A stretch of 40,377 bases of DNA from Candidatus Methanomethylophilaceae archaeon. Its GTDB lineage: Archaea; Thermoplasmatota; Thermoplasmata; Methanomassiliicoccales; Methanomethylophilaceae. Below the pieces are notes generated by a model. The model did not search any database, was not told where the DNA came from, and saw only the letters and a list, made by a program, of their open reading frames with translations. Made by a program: the position numbers and the translations under genes. Every line of letters begins with the position of its first letter. Position 1 is the stretch's first letter. Where the stretch lies: positions 1 through 40,377 of the forward strand of contig JALNYB010000004.1 of assembly GCA_023230065.1 (NCBI GenBank), read 5' to 3'. This document shows, one piece after another, positions 1 to 7,811 of the stretch.

Positions 1-81
1 TATACCTATATTGTAGGTATACTATATAATATCTTCCCTTTATATACTGTATTTAAAGAAAAATCATTTCTTTATAAATAA

Positions 82-426
82 AAATGTAGCTACACAAGCT
101 ACCTACAAATCATCCGAGAATTTCAGTCTAAAATTGAATACGGCAAAAATTGTTATTTCGAATCTTTCATAATCATCCCCACAAATGTATTAGGAAATGA
201 TGCAACTCTAAATGAAGATGATACAAGAATAAGAATAATAAGAAAAAAAGAATTAGAAAACTTGAAAAAAAATATACTAGAGTTCTTAAATGAATTAATT
301 TCCAATGATTTTAAAGATATCAGTATTGATAAACTTCGCGAAATCCTTATTTATCACAAATTTACAACTGATGACATCGTTTCTTTATATTCAGTAGATT
401 TAAAAAACAATAAACACTCCTTTTAA
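82..426 (+). pseudogene. C-terminal remnant of an unrecognised gene (no start codon)
   Basis: A frame is open from just after a TAA at 79-81 to a TAA at 424-426, about 114 codons, with no ATG near its beginning. The product is lysine-, asparagine- and isoleucine-rich, with an amphipathic charged middle part and an acidic end, and looks like the tail of a larger soluble protein. Base composition is much more AT-rich than the genes right of 2 kb, fitting imported DNA of the tRNA-Ser element. I do not recognise the family. It could also be a chance open frame in AT-rich DNA, but the protein-like composition and lack of stops argue mildly for a gene fragment. Confidence 0.4.
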
Positions 427-498
427 TAAACTTTTTGATTAGCATATGGAAAAGATCTCTGAAAGTGGCAAGGAATGTAGGAATGACAAAGGGCATAT

Positions 499-942
499 AT
501 GAAACTAAATTATACAAACGGCCTCGAAGATTGCGTGCACGCGTTCCTATTTAGAGACTTTAGAACTTGCAAGTTTCAATATCTGCAATTGAATGGTTAG
601 CTTATGTCGACAATCAACATATAAGATCAGTCAGGTCGTCTTATGAAATAAAGGTCTTTGAAGGGGGGGACCATTCTCAATTTTTTATTATACGATTTCT
701 ACAAATTACAGAAAATGCACTAATTGACAGTTTATATTCATATTAGGATCGTTCTGTTTATTTATTGTCGGAAGTATTTGTGCCGATACGATATATTCCG
801 CATTCCCGATTATTAACATTTTTTGGTGATTGCTGTAATATTCACAGGATTATGGATGATGGCAAAGGGATTCATCCTCAATGCAAAATGTGAATATATC
901 TCCTCACAAACACCGAACGAGATCGTGGAGGAGAGACCATGA
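499..942 (+). pseudogene. frameshifted small membrane protein gene
   Basis: Protein-like sequence runs through successive frames: an ATG at 499 in frame 1, then frame 3 from about 564 to 738, frame 2 from about 728 to 820, and frame 1 again to a TGA at 940-942. Each change of frame is what a single-base loss would cause; the last is at a run of six T (819-824). Joined, the pieces give a soluble N-terminal part of about 75 residues, two hydrophobic helices (one in frame 2, one just after the T run) and a short acidic tail. The final TGA overlaps the ATG of the next small ORF (ATGA), so it once headed the same transcript. Family not recognised. An alternative is reading through the TAG near 738 in frame 3, but that loses the helices. 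Confidence 0.5.
927..933 (+). promoter_or_regulatory. strong ribosome binding site (GGAGGAG)
   Basis: GGAGGAG lies five bases before the ATG at 939. It is one of the best Shine-Dalgarno matches in a window where many starts look leaderless. It decides the start of the 42-codon ORF and argues that this ORF, not the arginine-rich frame that overlaps it, is translated. Confidence 0.6.
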
Positions 943-1067
943 ACGACAATTGCACGAACTGCGCCAATTGTATCCGCATCAACGGAGAAGTCGCGTGTCA
1001 GATCGAAGGATCGGTTGTTCTGAATTTCTATCACGTGAAGTGTTCCCAGTGGACGCCGAGATTATGA
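939..1067 (+). CDS. small cysteine-rich protein coupled to the integrase (42 aa)
   Basis: A 42-codon ORF with a strong ribosome binding site. Its ATG overlaps the TGA of the decayed gene before it, and its TGA overlaps the ATG of the integrase (ATGA at 1064-1067), so translation of the three looks coupled. Residues 5, 8 and 11 form CxxCxxC, with further cysteines at 20 and 35, a pattern suited to binding zinc or another metal. There are no membrane segments. Function unknown. By position it could be an excisionase-like or regulatory partner of the recombinase, as small genes before integrases often are, but nothing in the sequence proves that. Confidence 0.6.
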   Translation: MNDNCTNCANCIRINGEVACQIEGSVVLNFYHVKCSQWTPRL

Positions 1068-2029
1068 CGGATGCTGCTGAAATGAGACATCCGTTCCTGT
1101 CGGCGGCGCTGACATTCATGGAATCCTACAAAGGTGTCTATTCACACGGCATGATGGTAGAATTGAGCCGCAGATATCCGAAGATAGACAAACAGCTTCA
1201 TGGTCTGTGGAAAGGCGGCAAGATCTCAACAATGGATCCTGCAAAACTGAAAACAGACGATATCAAGGAATACGTCATCTTTCTGCGTACAAGAGGTCTC
1301 AGAGACACATCGATCGCACATGATATCTGCGCGATAAGCAACGTATGTAAATACACCGGCGAGAACAACTGCGTGGACATGGCCAGGGTGCATTATCCGC
1401 TATTGTTCATGTCGCACAGACATGTTCGTCTTCCTGTGATGGAAAGACCGGTCTTTGATAAATTCTTCACGATAGCCGACAGTCTGACATCCGATGCGGG
1501 TTACATGATGATCCGCGCATACGCAGTAACAGCACTGACAATATGCGCCGGATTGAGGACGCAAGAAATCCAGCATGCTAAAATGGAATTTCTAGACAAA
1601 GATCTTCAATTTATTTTCTTAGACCACGTAAAAGGTAAGAATACCTACGGAACTGCAAGAACAGTTCCTATCAGGCCTGAATGCGTTCCGATCATGCGTT
1701 TGTATCTTTCAATCCGTGATCAGAATGTAAATTCGATATACATTTTCGCAAACAGACAGGGAAAATTCCTGTCCGATGATAAACTTAGGCAGGACAAAGA
1801 CAAGGTATGTGTTGACCTCGACTTTCATTTTGATTTCAGAATGTGCCGCAGAACATACGCGCAATATCTCGTAGACGAAGGTTTCCCGATAGACCGCGTA
1901 TCGGTCGTTTTAGGACACAGCAACACAAGAACGACAGAATTGGCATACGCCAGACCGCGCGATGATCGTGTGGTCAGGCAGATAGTCGATTCGTGGTCGA
2001 AAACAAACAAAATAGGTGGTAAAAAATGA
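1064..2029 (+). CDS. tyrosine recombinase / integrase of the tRNA-Ser element
   Basis: A 321-residue phage-type integrase: N-terminal SAM-like core-binding part (about 1-120) and catalytic part (about 130-310). Catalytic residues visible are Arg165 (AGLRTQE), a lysine near 190 (VKGKN), Arg262, His285 (LGHSNTRTT) and the nucleophile Tyr295. The box II histidine is replaced by Arg259 (RMCRRTY), a change seen at this position in other archaeal integrases. I start at 1064, not at the earlier in-frame ATG at 881: the extra 61 residues are very arginine-rich, overlap the Cys-rich ORF out of frame, and the ATGA overlap at 1064 explains initiation. The gene points at the 3' end of the tRNA-Ser gene 65 bases away, the classical position for an integrase whose attachment site is the tRNA. 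Confidence 0.9.
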   Translation: MTDAAEMRHPFLSAALTFMESYKGVYSHGMMVELSRRYPKIDKQLHGLWKGGKISTMDPAKLKTDDIKEYVIFLRTRGLRDTSIAHDICAISNVCKYTGENNCVDMARVHYPLLFMSHRHVRLPVMERPVFDKFFTIADSLTSDAGYMMIRAYAVTALTICAGLRTQEIQHAKMEFLDKDLQFIFLDHVKGKNTYGTARTVPIRPECVPIMRLYLSIRDQNVNSIYIFANRQGKFLSDDKLRQDKDKVCVDLDFHFDFRMCRRTYAQYLVDEGFPIDRVSVVLGHSNTRTTELAYARPRDDRVVRQIVDSWSKTNKIGGKK

Positions 2030-2093
2030 GTGAAATTATAGTGAATTCAAAAAACATTGGAAACAGAAATTTGACTGTCTGGCTGGAGAACAC

Positions 2094-2181
2094 TGGCGCG
2101 GAAGGAGAGATTCGAACTCCCGAGGTGGTACACCACCGGTTTTCAAGACCGGCGCCTTAGTCCAGGCTGAGCTACTTCCGC
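2094..2181 (-). tRNA. tRNA-Ser (anticodon UGA)
   Basis: Read on the minus strand: acceptor stem GCGGAAG (2181-2175) pairs with CTTCCGC (2104-2098), discriminator G, and an encoded CCA at 2096-2094. The anticodon stem CCGGT/ACCGG encloses the loop CTTGAAA, giving anticodon TGA. A long variable arm (GGTGGTGTACCACC region) and a T arm with TTCGAAT follow, as serine tRNAs require. An intact 3' end beside the integrase indicates that integration restored the gene. Confidence 0.95.
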
Positions 2182-2203
2182 TTAAGGTTGATAAATGAGT
2201 TTT

Positions 2204-2212
2204 CGTATATAA
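2204..2212 (-). promoter_or_regulatory. TATA box for tRNA-Ser
   Basis: On the minus strand TTATATACG is centred about 26 bases before the first base of the tRNA. It lies immediately past the stop codon of the transporter gene, so the tRNA has its own promoter. Confidence 0.6.
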
Positions 2213-2213
2213 T

Positions 2214-3152
2214 TCAACCGTTGATTCCTATCGCTAACGGCTCTTCTTCGGACCATAATCTGTTGATGTAGCTTGCCATGACCGCAAACCACAATGTCTC
2301 GATCAATAGAGATATAACACAAGGTATGACCGCTTCTGCCGCATCTGTAAGCAATACAAGACATAATGTGGTGGCCAATCCCGAGTTCTTCCAGACTGCG
2401 AATGCAACATAGATAACACCGTTGTTCCTGCTGCATCCGATCTTCTTCAACAAGTGGACCATGACAAAACTTACTATGAATATCCTTACGAACGACGCTA
2501 TCACGACGTAAAGGACCACCATCGGCTCTCCGAAGATGTAATTTTTATTGAATCCTACGGATAGCAGGATCAACAAGAACATCATTGCGTTTATGACGAT
2601 CAACTTCACATTCCTGTTGATCTTCACTTTTTTCAAAGGGATAGTAGCCAGAATAGGCACTGCGATGAACAAAAGAACATACTTGAATATCTCCAGCGGA
2701 CTGATCGCATTCCCTATGAACACATAGGTCAGAAGTGGCGTGAACAACAACGCAATAAGATAGATCACCGTGGTGGACAGAACGGTCATGACCATGTTGC
2801 CCTTCATATACAGAGCAACGGTGATCACCGATACTGCAGCCGGTACGGATGCCAGCATGACCCATCCTTTCCATATATCTGGATAAGCCGTAATGAAAAA
2901 AGCACCTACGGCCAATGCTGATGCGCTGCATATCACCATCGATGAAACAACAGACCAGACGATCGGCTTCTTGTTCTCGATCAGATCCGATTTACGTAAA
3001 GAAAGCCCATCCATAGACAATGTCATCTGTATCATCAAAATAATGATGACCAATATCGATGTCGACGGACCCCAGGATCCGATAAGAAAAGCAAGGACAA
3101 CACCCAGAACTATCCAGTATCTGACGTTGGTCAGGATGTTGAGTAATGCCAT
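2214..3152 (-). CDS. BASS-family (bile acid:sodium symporter-like) transporter
   Basis: A 312-residue integral membrane protein with nine or ten hydrophobic helices. Two features fit the BASS/SBF-like fold (COG0385): the ASVPAAVSV segment at about residue 100, and WKNSGLATTL at about 255, which matches the KNSGLA signature in the second half of the fold. Family members move organic anions, often coupled to sodium; the substrate here cannot be told. A TATA-like AT stretch at 3165-3180 lies 15-28 bases before the ATG, and no ribosome binding site is seen, so the mRNA is probably leaderless. It is separated from the helicase gene by only 25 bases but has its own promoter. Confidence 0.75.
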   Translation of the reverse strand: MALLNILTNVRYWIVLGVVLAFLIGSWGPSTSILVIIILMIQMTLSMDGLSLRKSDLIENKKPIVWSVVSSMVICSASALAVGAFFITAYPDIWKGWVMLASVPAAVSVITVALYMKGNMVMTVLSTTVIYLIALLFTPLLTYVFIGNAISPLEIFKYVLLFIAVPILATIPLKKVKINRNVKLIVINAMMFLLILLSVGFNKNYIFGEPMVVLYVVIASFVRIFIVSFVMVHLLKKIGCSRNNGVIYVAFAVWKNSGLATTLCLVLLTDAAEAVIPCVISLLIETLWFAVMASYINRLWSEEEPLAIGING

Positions 3153-3177
3153 ACTTAAACTGATTAATATAAATTAT

Positions 3178-5250
3178 TTAGGATTTGCGTTCATCAACGA
3201 AAAACTGTACTACATCTCTGACAGGATCATCGGACAGCGTAGCTTCTAACTGCCTCTGATATCTTGATACTCTGGAATCGAGAATGACTGCCATTCCTCT
3301 GTCCGTTTCCGTCCTTATCAAACGGCCTATCGCCTGTCTGATCTTCCTCATGGCCGGAACCTCGTTCATATACTTCCAGCCCATTCCCTGACCATATCTC
3401 GAATCGAACATGTCCACCATCGCCTTGAGTTCCAAAGAAGGCGGAGGAAACTGAATTCCAACGATTATGGCGAAACACAATTCATCACCGGGAAAATCCA
3501 TTCCCTCGGCCACCGAACCGCCCATGACACAAAAGAAAACACCATCGGGACTCTTCCTGAAGATCTCCAATGATCTCATAGTCTTCTTCGTCTGCCCTCC
3601 CTCTTCCCAATAGAGGTCTCTGTCGATATCCCTCTCGAGGAACGGACGCATGCCCTTCATCATCTTATACGATGGGAAGAACACCAGAGTATTCTTTTCC
3701 ACCGAATTGCATAATTTTGCGATCTTCTTCTCTATCCTTGATGACATCGAAGGGTCTGCGTTCATAACGTCGTATTTGGTGGTCACATCATCCACATAGA
3801 CGACAGACCTGTTCTCCTTGGGGAACGGCGATGGATATGTCCTTGCCAATGTGTTCTTGGGCAATCCCATGACCTTGTAATACTGCTCCAGAGGCTGCAG
3901 CGTACCCGACATGTGAACAGCCCCGCTGAGTCCCTGCATGAACTTCACGATATCGGAAGGATCTATACATGCTGCGGAAAGATACTCTCCGTCATCCTTT
4001 GTCTTTATGGACCTGACATATCTGTCGTCTTCGGACATCATCCAATTCTTCAGAGCTATTCCCAAAACATAGATGTTGGATATTCCTTGTTCGTTGTTAT
4101 CGATCAGAGCATCCATCCTGTTCTCCCCTAGATCGATCATCTTATTGATCGCCATGTTGAGCTCCGACCTGTTCATATCGAACTTGGTCATCATAGGAGC
4201 CTCTATGGATCCTACCGGGAGTTTGTATTCGCTCTTCCCGAGAGGGATGTTCTTGATGGCCATCTGTCTGACCACTAGTTTCAGATGTTTGATGAAATCA
4301 TCTATTATAACACCATCATAGAGTTCAGGTTTGATCAGAGCAGAACATTCATCGATCGCCGAATCTATCATCTGCATCGAAATTATGAAGCTCTCCTGCT
4401 CCCTTGCGGCATCTATGAGATTGTGCGCCTCATCTACTATCAAAAGTATGGGGACGTCCTCTCCACCCAAATTCGTAAGGAAATTAGTTCTGATGTCCTC
4501 GGACAATATGTGAATGTAAGGGGCAACGATGACATCGAAGTTCTTCATGAGGATCTTCTTGGCCTCATACGGACAGGCTCCAAGGTCCTCGCAGTATTTG
4601 TCCAGTTCCTCGGATTTCGGAAAACTCTTCCTGCAGTAATCCTCGATCTGGTCTATCGCACCCTTGGTCTTATCGAAATACCTGCATCCGCCTGAGGAAT
4701 TGCGAAGACTCTTGACCTTCTTATCATCACAAAGCATGGAAAGTACGTTCGGAAGTACGTGATCGTATTCTTCATTGTTATTGAATAAAGGACAGGATTT
4801 GTTCCTGCCTGTGATAGTTATACCGCTTACCTGCTTGATATTGGAAATGGCTTTCAGCTCTTTCATGACCTGATCGCTCTGAGATATCGTCCTTGTGAGG
4901 TAGATGATCTTCTTTCCCGTCTTCTTCGCATGTTCAAGACCAGCTGCCAGAGAGACGATCGTCTTTCCTGTTCCCGTACCCGATTCCATTACTATGTGAC
5001 GTTTTTGGTCCAGAGCAGCCCTTATGTCGTTGATGATCTCCAGCTGTCCCTCTCTGAACTCATAAGGCATGTATGGAGCCTCTGGATTCTCCTTTATGAC
5101 GAGTTTGGTCACAGGTCTTGCAGATTCGAATCCCATGAGCGAGGATTGATTGCTTTCTGCAGCATCGTCAAGTATCTTACCACATATCCTGCAGCGTTCC
5201 TGCCCGGGAACAGTCAGACTTTTACAATACGTACAGAACATGGCCTTCAT
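3178..5250 (-). CDS. XPD/DinG-like superfamily 2 DNA helicase with N-terminal zinc ribbon
   Basis: 690 residues. An N-terminal zinc ribbon (Cys6, Cys9, Cys20, Cys23) precedes the helicase core. Walker A is GTGTGKT (91-97), Walker B is the DEAH box (IVDEAHN), and motif VI is QAIGRLIRTETDRG near the C-terminus. Between Walker A and DEAH lie the cysteines of the iron-sulfur domain (NKSCP, GGCRYF, ACPYE), so this is the Rad3/XPD/DinG class: 5' to 3' DNA helicases of repair and recombination. I start at 5250, not the earlier in-frame codon at 5337: GGTGA lies six bases before this ATG, a TATA-like element lies near 5276, and the extra N-terminal residues would overlap the gene upstream. The start puts the zinc ribbon right at the N-terminus. 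Confidence 0.88.
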   Translation of the reverse strand: MKAMFCTYCKSLTVPGQERCRICGKILDDAAESNQSSLMGFESARPVTKLVIKENPEAPYMPYEFREGQLEIINDIRAALDQKRHIVMESGTGTGKTIVSLAAGLEHAKKTGKKIIYLTRTISQSDQVMKELKAISNIKQVSGITITGRNKSCPLFNNNEEYDHVLPNVLSMLCDDKKVKSLRNSSGGCRYFDKTKGAIDQIEDYCRKSFPKSEELDKYCEDLGACPYEAKKILMKNFDVIVAPYIHILSEDIRTNFLTNLGGEDVPILLIVDEAHNLIDAAREQESFIISMQMIDSAIDECSALIKPELYDGVIIDDFIKHLKLVVRQMAIKNIPLGKSEYKLPVGSIEAPMMTKFDMNRSELNMAINKMIDLGENRMDALIDNNEQGISNIYVLGIALKNWMMSEDDRYVRSIKTKDDGEYLSAACIDPSDIVKFMQGLSGAVHMSGTLQPLEQYYKVMGLPKNTLARTYPSPFPKENRSVVYVDDVTTKYDVMNADPSMSSRIEKKIAKLCNSVEKNTLVFFPSYKMMKGMRPFLERDIDRDLYWEEGGQTKKTMRSLEIFRKSPDGVFFCVMGGSVAEGMDFPGDELCFAIIVGIQFPPPSLELKAMVDMFDSRYGQGMGWKYMNEVPAMRKIRQAIGRLIRTETDRGMAVILDSRVSRYQRQLEATLSDDPVRDVVQFFVDERKS

Positions 5251-5333
5251 AAATTCACCATAAGTGCGTATGTGATATAATCTTAAGCAGGGGAGGTCGC
5301 CGAATCGACCGAAAATACTGAAAATGAACGATA

Positions 5334-6272
5334 TCACTCAGGTGGTTCCATCTTATCTGGATGCCTGTCTGCGAAGTTCCTGATGTACTCCCTTGCACCG
5401 TTGACATCCAATTCGACTTCGCGCATCAGATGCTCTTCAGCTTCTTTCATCTTATTCAGGGTCAGATAAGTATTGGCTAGATCCTGATGAAGAGCAACTA
5501 GGACCTTTATATCATCGAGTTTGTTTGCCGAAAGCAATTCCTCCAGAAGTACGATCGCAGCCTTCCTATCAGCGAAATAAGGCTCCAGAAGACCCTCTTG
5601 CTGCTCTATATCGCCCCTGGAGACATATGGGAACACAAGAGACATGACATCATCCAGTTTTCCCTCTTCAAGAAGCTTTATTCCAGCATCGATAGCGTCA
5701 GAAAAGCATTCAATGGCCTCATCTGGCTTTAACAGATCCATAGATGCCTGACCTCTTAGATTCACCATTTCAACATAACGGTTCTTCGACCACGTATCTT
5801 CTTTAGCTATCAGATATGAATGACATTTCTCCACGAACGGATCGATCTCTGCAGGGAACTTCTCATCTACTAAACCTTCTGTGCAGGAAATGCACATATT
5901 GATGATCTTCTTCCTATCGTAATATTTGGAATCTTCTTTCAGATCGGGAAGTCTCGTGGCGGCCTTTGCATAATCTTCGGCCATTAACCTCATATCGTCT
6001 CCGCCTTGTATCTCCCCTCTTGAAACATATGTCTTAACATACGTTCCTGCGTCAATCTTTACACCATTCGCCTCAAACTTGTCGATAAGTTCTGCGGCCT
6101 CGTCGAAATCAGATAAAGCAGACACATAATACTCCATCATGGAAAGGACGCAACCTCTGTTGATATACGCATCTAGTAACTCTTCCGGCGTTCCAGACTC
6201 CTCTAACTTATTCACCTTATCATTGTAATCTTTAAGCGCGATCTCCAGGTGTTCATCCGATGACAGGACCAT
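5334..6272 (-). CDS. TPR-repeat protein
   Basis: 312 residues, acidic, almost all helical, with degenerate tetratricopeptide repeats: helix pairs around INRGCVLSMMEYYVSALSDF, VNLRGQASMDLLKPDEAIEC and ALHQDLANTYLTLNKMKEAE carry the small-residue and aromatic TPR pattern. There is no signal peptide or membrane segment, so it is a cytoplasmic scaffold of unknown partner. I start at the ATG at 6272 rather than the GTG at 6287: a TATA box (6296-6303) lies 26-28 bases before 6272, which makes the mRNA leaderless. It precedes the helicase gene on the same strand with an 83-base gap, so the two may share a transcript. Confidence 0.75.
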   Translation of the reverse strand: MVLSSDEHLEIALKDYNDKVNKLEESGTPEELLDAYINRGCVLSMMEYYVSALSDFDEAAELIDKFEANGVKIDAGTYVKTYVSRGEIQGGDDMRLMAEDYAKAATRLPDLKEDSKYYDRKKIINMCISCTEGLVDEKFPAEIDPFVEKCHSYLIAKEDTWSKNRYVEMVNLRGQASMDLLKPDEAIECFSDAIDAGIKLLEEGKLDDVMSLVFPYVSRGDIEQQEGLLEPYFADRKAAIVLLEELLSANKLDDIKVLVALHQDLANTYLTLNKMKEAEEHLMREVELDVNGAREYIRNFADRHPDKMEPPE

Positions 6273-6451
6273 ATACCTCACATACACTGTTTCTGTTTAT
6301 AAGTTCACTGGTTTATCATTAAATCTGTCGATAATTGAAACAATTCATACGGTGACTCGAATGCTTTTCCACATCCTTTCTGCAAACAACTTAAATATAA
6401 TACCCCAAAAAATAGAGAAAATATTATAACATTCATGCTTTACGATGACTC

Positions 6452-7300
6452 ATGGACCAAAAGCGTGTTCTTGCGATTCACGACATATCCTGCTTTGGAA
6501 GATGTTCACTCACAGTAGCATTGCCTATCATCTCAGCAACAGGGCTGGAATGTACCGTCATGCCTACCGCGGTTCTGTCAACACATACCGGAGGATTCAC
6601 CGGATACACATATCGTGACCTGACCGACGATCTCATACCTATCGTCGACCATTGGAAGACATTGGATCTGAAATTCGATTCCATCTACACTGGATTCCTA
6701 GGATCATTCGAACAGATCGACATAGTGTCAGACATCTTCGACAGATTGAAAGAAGAGAACACACTCATCGTCGTCGACCCTGTGATGGCCGATAACGGAG
6801 AATTATACAAGATATTCCCCGACACCTTCCCGAACGGCATGAAGAAACTCTGCTCGAAAGCAGATGTCATATTACCCAACATAACGGAAGCAGTACTCAT
6901 GCTGGGTGAAGAATACAAAGAAGGTCCGTACACAGTGAACTATATCGAAGGTCTCCTGAAAAGACTTGGAGAAGCCACTGGTGCTAAGAAAATAGTCCTC
7001 ACGGGCGTATACCTGAATAAAGACGATCTCGGAGCGGCGACATACGACGTCGAAAGCAACCAGATCAGTTATGCATTCCATACCATAATACCAGGATATT
7101 ATCACGGTACCGGAGATGTTTTCGGATCCGTTATCGTAGCGGCCCTCACCAACGGGATGTCCCTTCCCAAAGCCAATGAACTCGCGGTGTATTTCACAGC
7201 AGAGAGCATCGGAAGGACAGAAAGAGCAGGCACAGATCTGAGATACGGTGTTAATTTCGAAATGGGCATTCCCAAACTCATCAAGGATATGGGTATCTGA
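6452..7300 (+). CDS. pdxK: pyridoxal/pyridoxamine kinase, ribokinase fold
   Basis: 282 residues. It phosphorylates vitamin B6 (pyridoxal, pyridoxamine, pyridoxine) with ATP, in salvage of pyridoxal 5'-phosphate. The opening AIHDISCFGRCSLTVALP and STHTGGFTGYTYRDLT are hallmarks of the PdxK type common in Firmicutes, and the C-terminal GTGDVFGS holds the anion hole and catalytic aspartate of ribokinase-like kinases. The length is normal. A TATA-like TTAAATATAATA at 6390-6401 lies upstream. The close likeness to the clostridial form suggests acquisition from gut bacteria, which is an inference without a tree. It heads a run of four close-packed plus-strand genes. Confidence 0.88.
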   Translation: MDQKRVLAIHDISCFGRCSLTVALPIISATGLECTVMPTAVLSTHTGGFTGYTYRDLTDDLIPIVDHWKTLDLKFDSIYTGFLGSFEQIDIVSDIFDRLKEENTLIVVDPVMADNGELYKIFPDTFPNGMKKLCSKADVILPNITEAVLMLGEEYKEGPYTVNYIEGLLKRLGEATGAKKIVLTGVYLNKDDLGAATYDVESNQISYAFHTIIPGYYHGTGDVFGSVIVAALTNGMSLPKANELAVYFTAESIGRTERAGTDLRYGVNFEMGIPKLIKDMGI

Positions 7301-7311
7301 AGGCGTATGAT

Positions 7312-7800
7312 ATGTCGATATCATTCGCAAATTCATTCGAGGCGAAAGAATTGTCCCAGATGGCCATTCCCATATGGAAAGAATACTTCCTGCCCATGAT
7401 ATCAGAAGATCAGATAAATTACATGCTTATCAAATTCCAATCGGAGAAAGCGATATATGATCAGATCGAAGACAGAGGATACAAATACGGATTCATATTC
7501 AACGGAACAGAGAAAGTCGGTTATTTCGCGATCCGTCCCGAAGAAGACTCACTTTTCATCAGCAAGATCTACCTGATCAAAGAGAACAGGGGAAAGGGCT
7601 TGGGATCCAATACCTTGGATGAACTTCTTGATATCGGAAGGACGCTCAAAAAGAAAAGAGCGTATCTTACCGTTAACAAGAACAATAAACATTCCATTGA
7701 CGTATACAAAGCAAAAGGATTCGTCATTGCGGAAGAAAAGAAAGCAGACATCGGCAACGGATTCTATATGGATGATTACATTATGGAATACCGCTATTGA
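7312..7800 (+). CDS. GNAT-family N-acetyltransferase
   Basis: 162 residues with the GNAT fold: a strand-rich middle (GYFAIRPEEDSLFISKIYLI) leading into motif A, ENRGKGLGSNTLDELL (about 91-106), where RGKGLG binds the acetyl-CoA pyrophosphate. A C-terminal part follows (NKNNKHSIDVYKAKGFV, then YMDDYIMEY) that matches the usual substrate-side and closing segments. The acyl acceptor is unknown. It begins 11 bases after pdxK, and its stop lies 11 bases before the YgiQ start, so it is probably cotranscribed with both. Confidence 0.82.
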   Translation: MSISFANSFEAKELSQMAIPIWKEYFLPMISEDQINYMLIKFQSEKAIYDQIEDRGYKYGFIFNGTEKVGYFAIRPEEDSLFISKIYLIKENRGKGLGSNTLDELLDIGRTLKKKRAYLTVNKNNKHSIDVYKAKGFVIAEEKKADIGNGFYMDDYIMEYRY

Positions 7801-7811
7801 TCAGAGGAAAA

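Noticed and set aside
813..1034. 73-residue minus-strand ORF
   Set aside because: Antisense to the decayed gene and the Cys-rich ORF, with no promoter or ribosome binding site and no recognisable domain.
881..1063. N-terminal extension of the integrase (start at 881)
   Set aside because: The 61 extra residues are arginine-rich and overlap out of frame the ORF with the strong ribosome binding site; the ATGA at 1064 is a better start.
2026..2160. 44-codon ORF overlapping the integrase stop by ATGA and running into the tRNA
   Set aside because: More than half of it is the antisense of tRNA-Ser, and it would end in TAG, unlike every other gene here; the overlap is probably chance.
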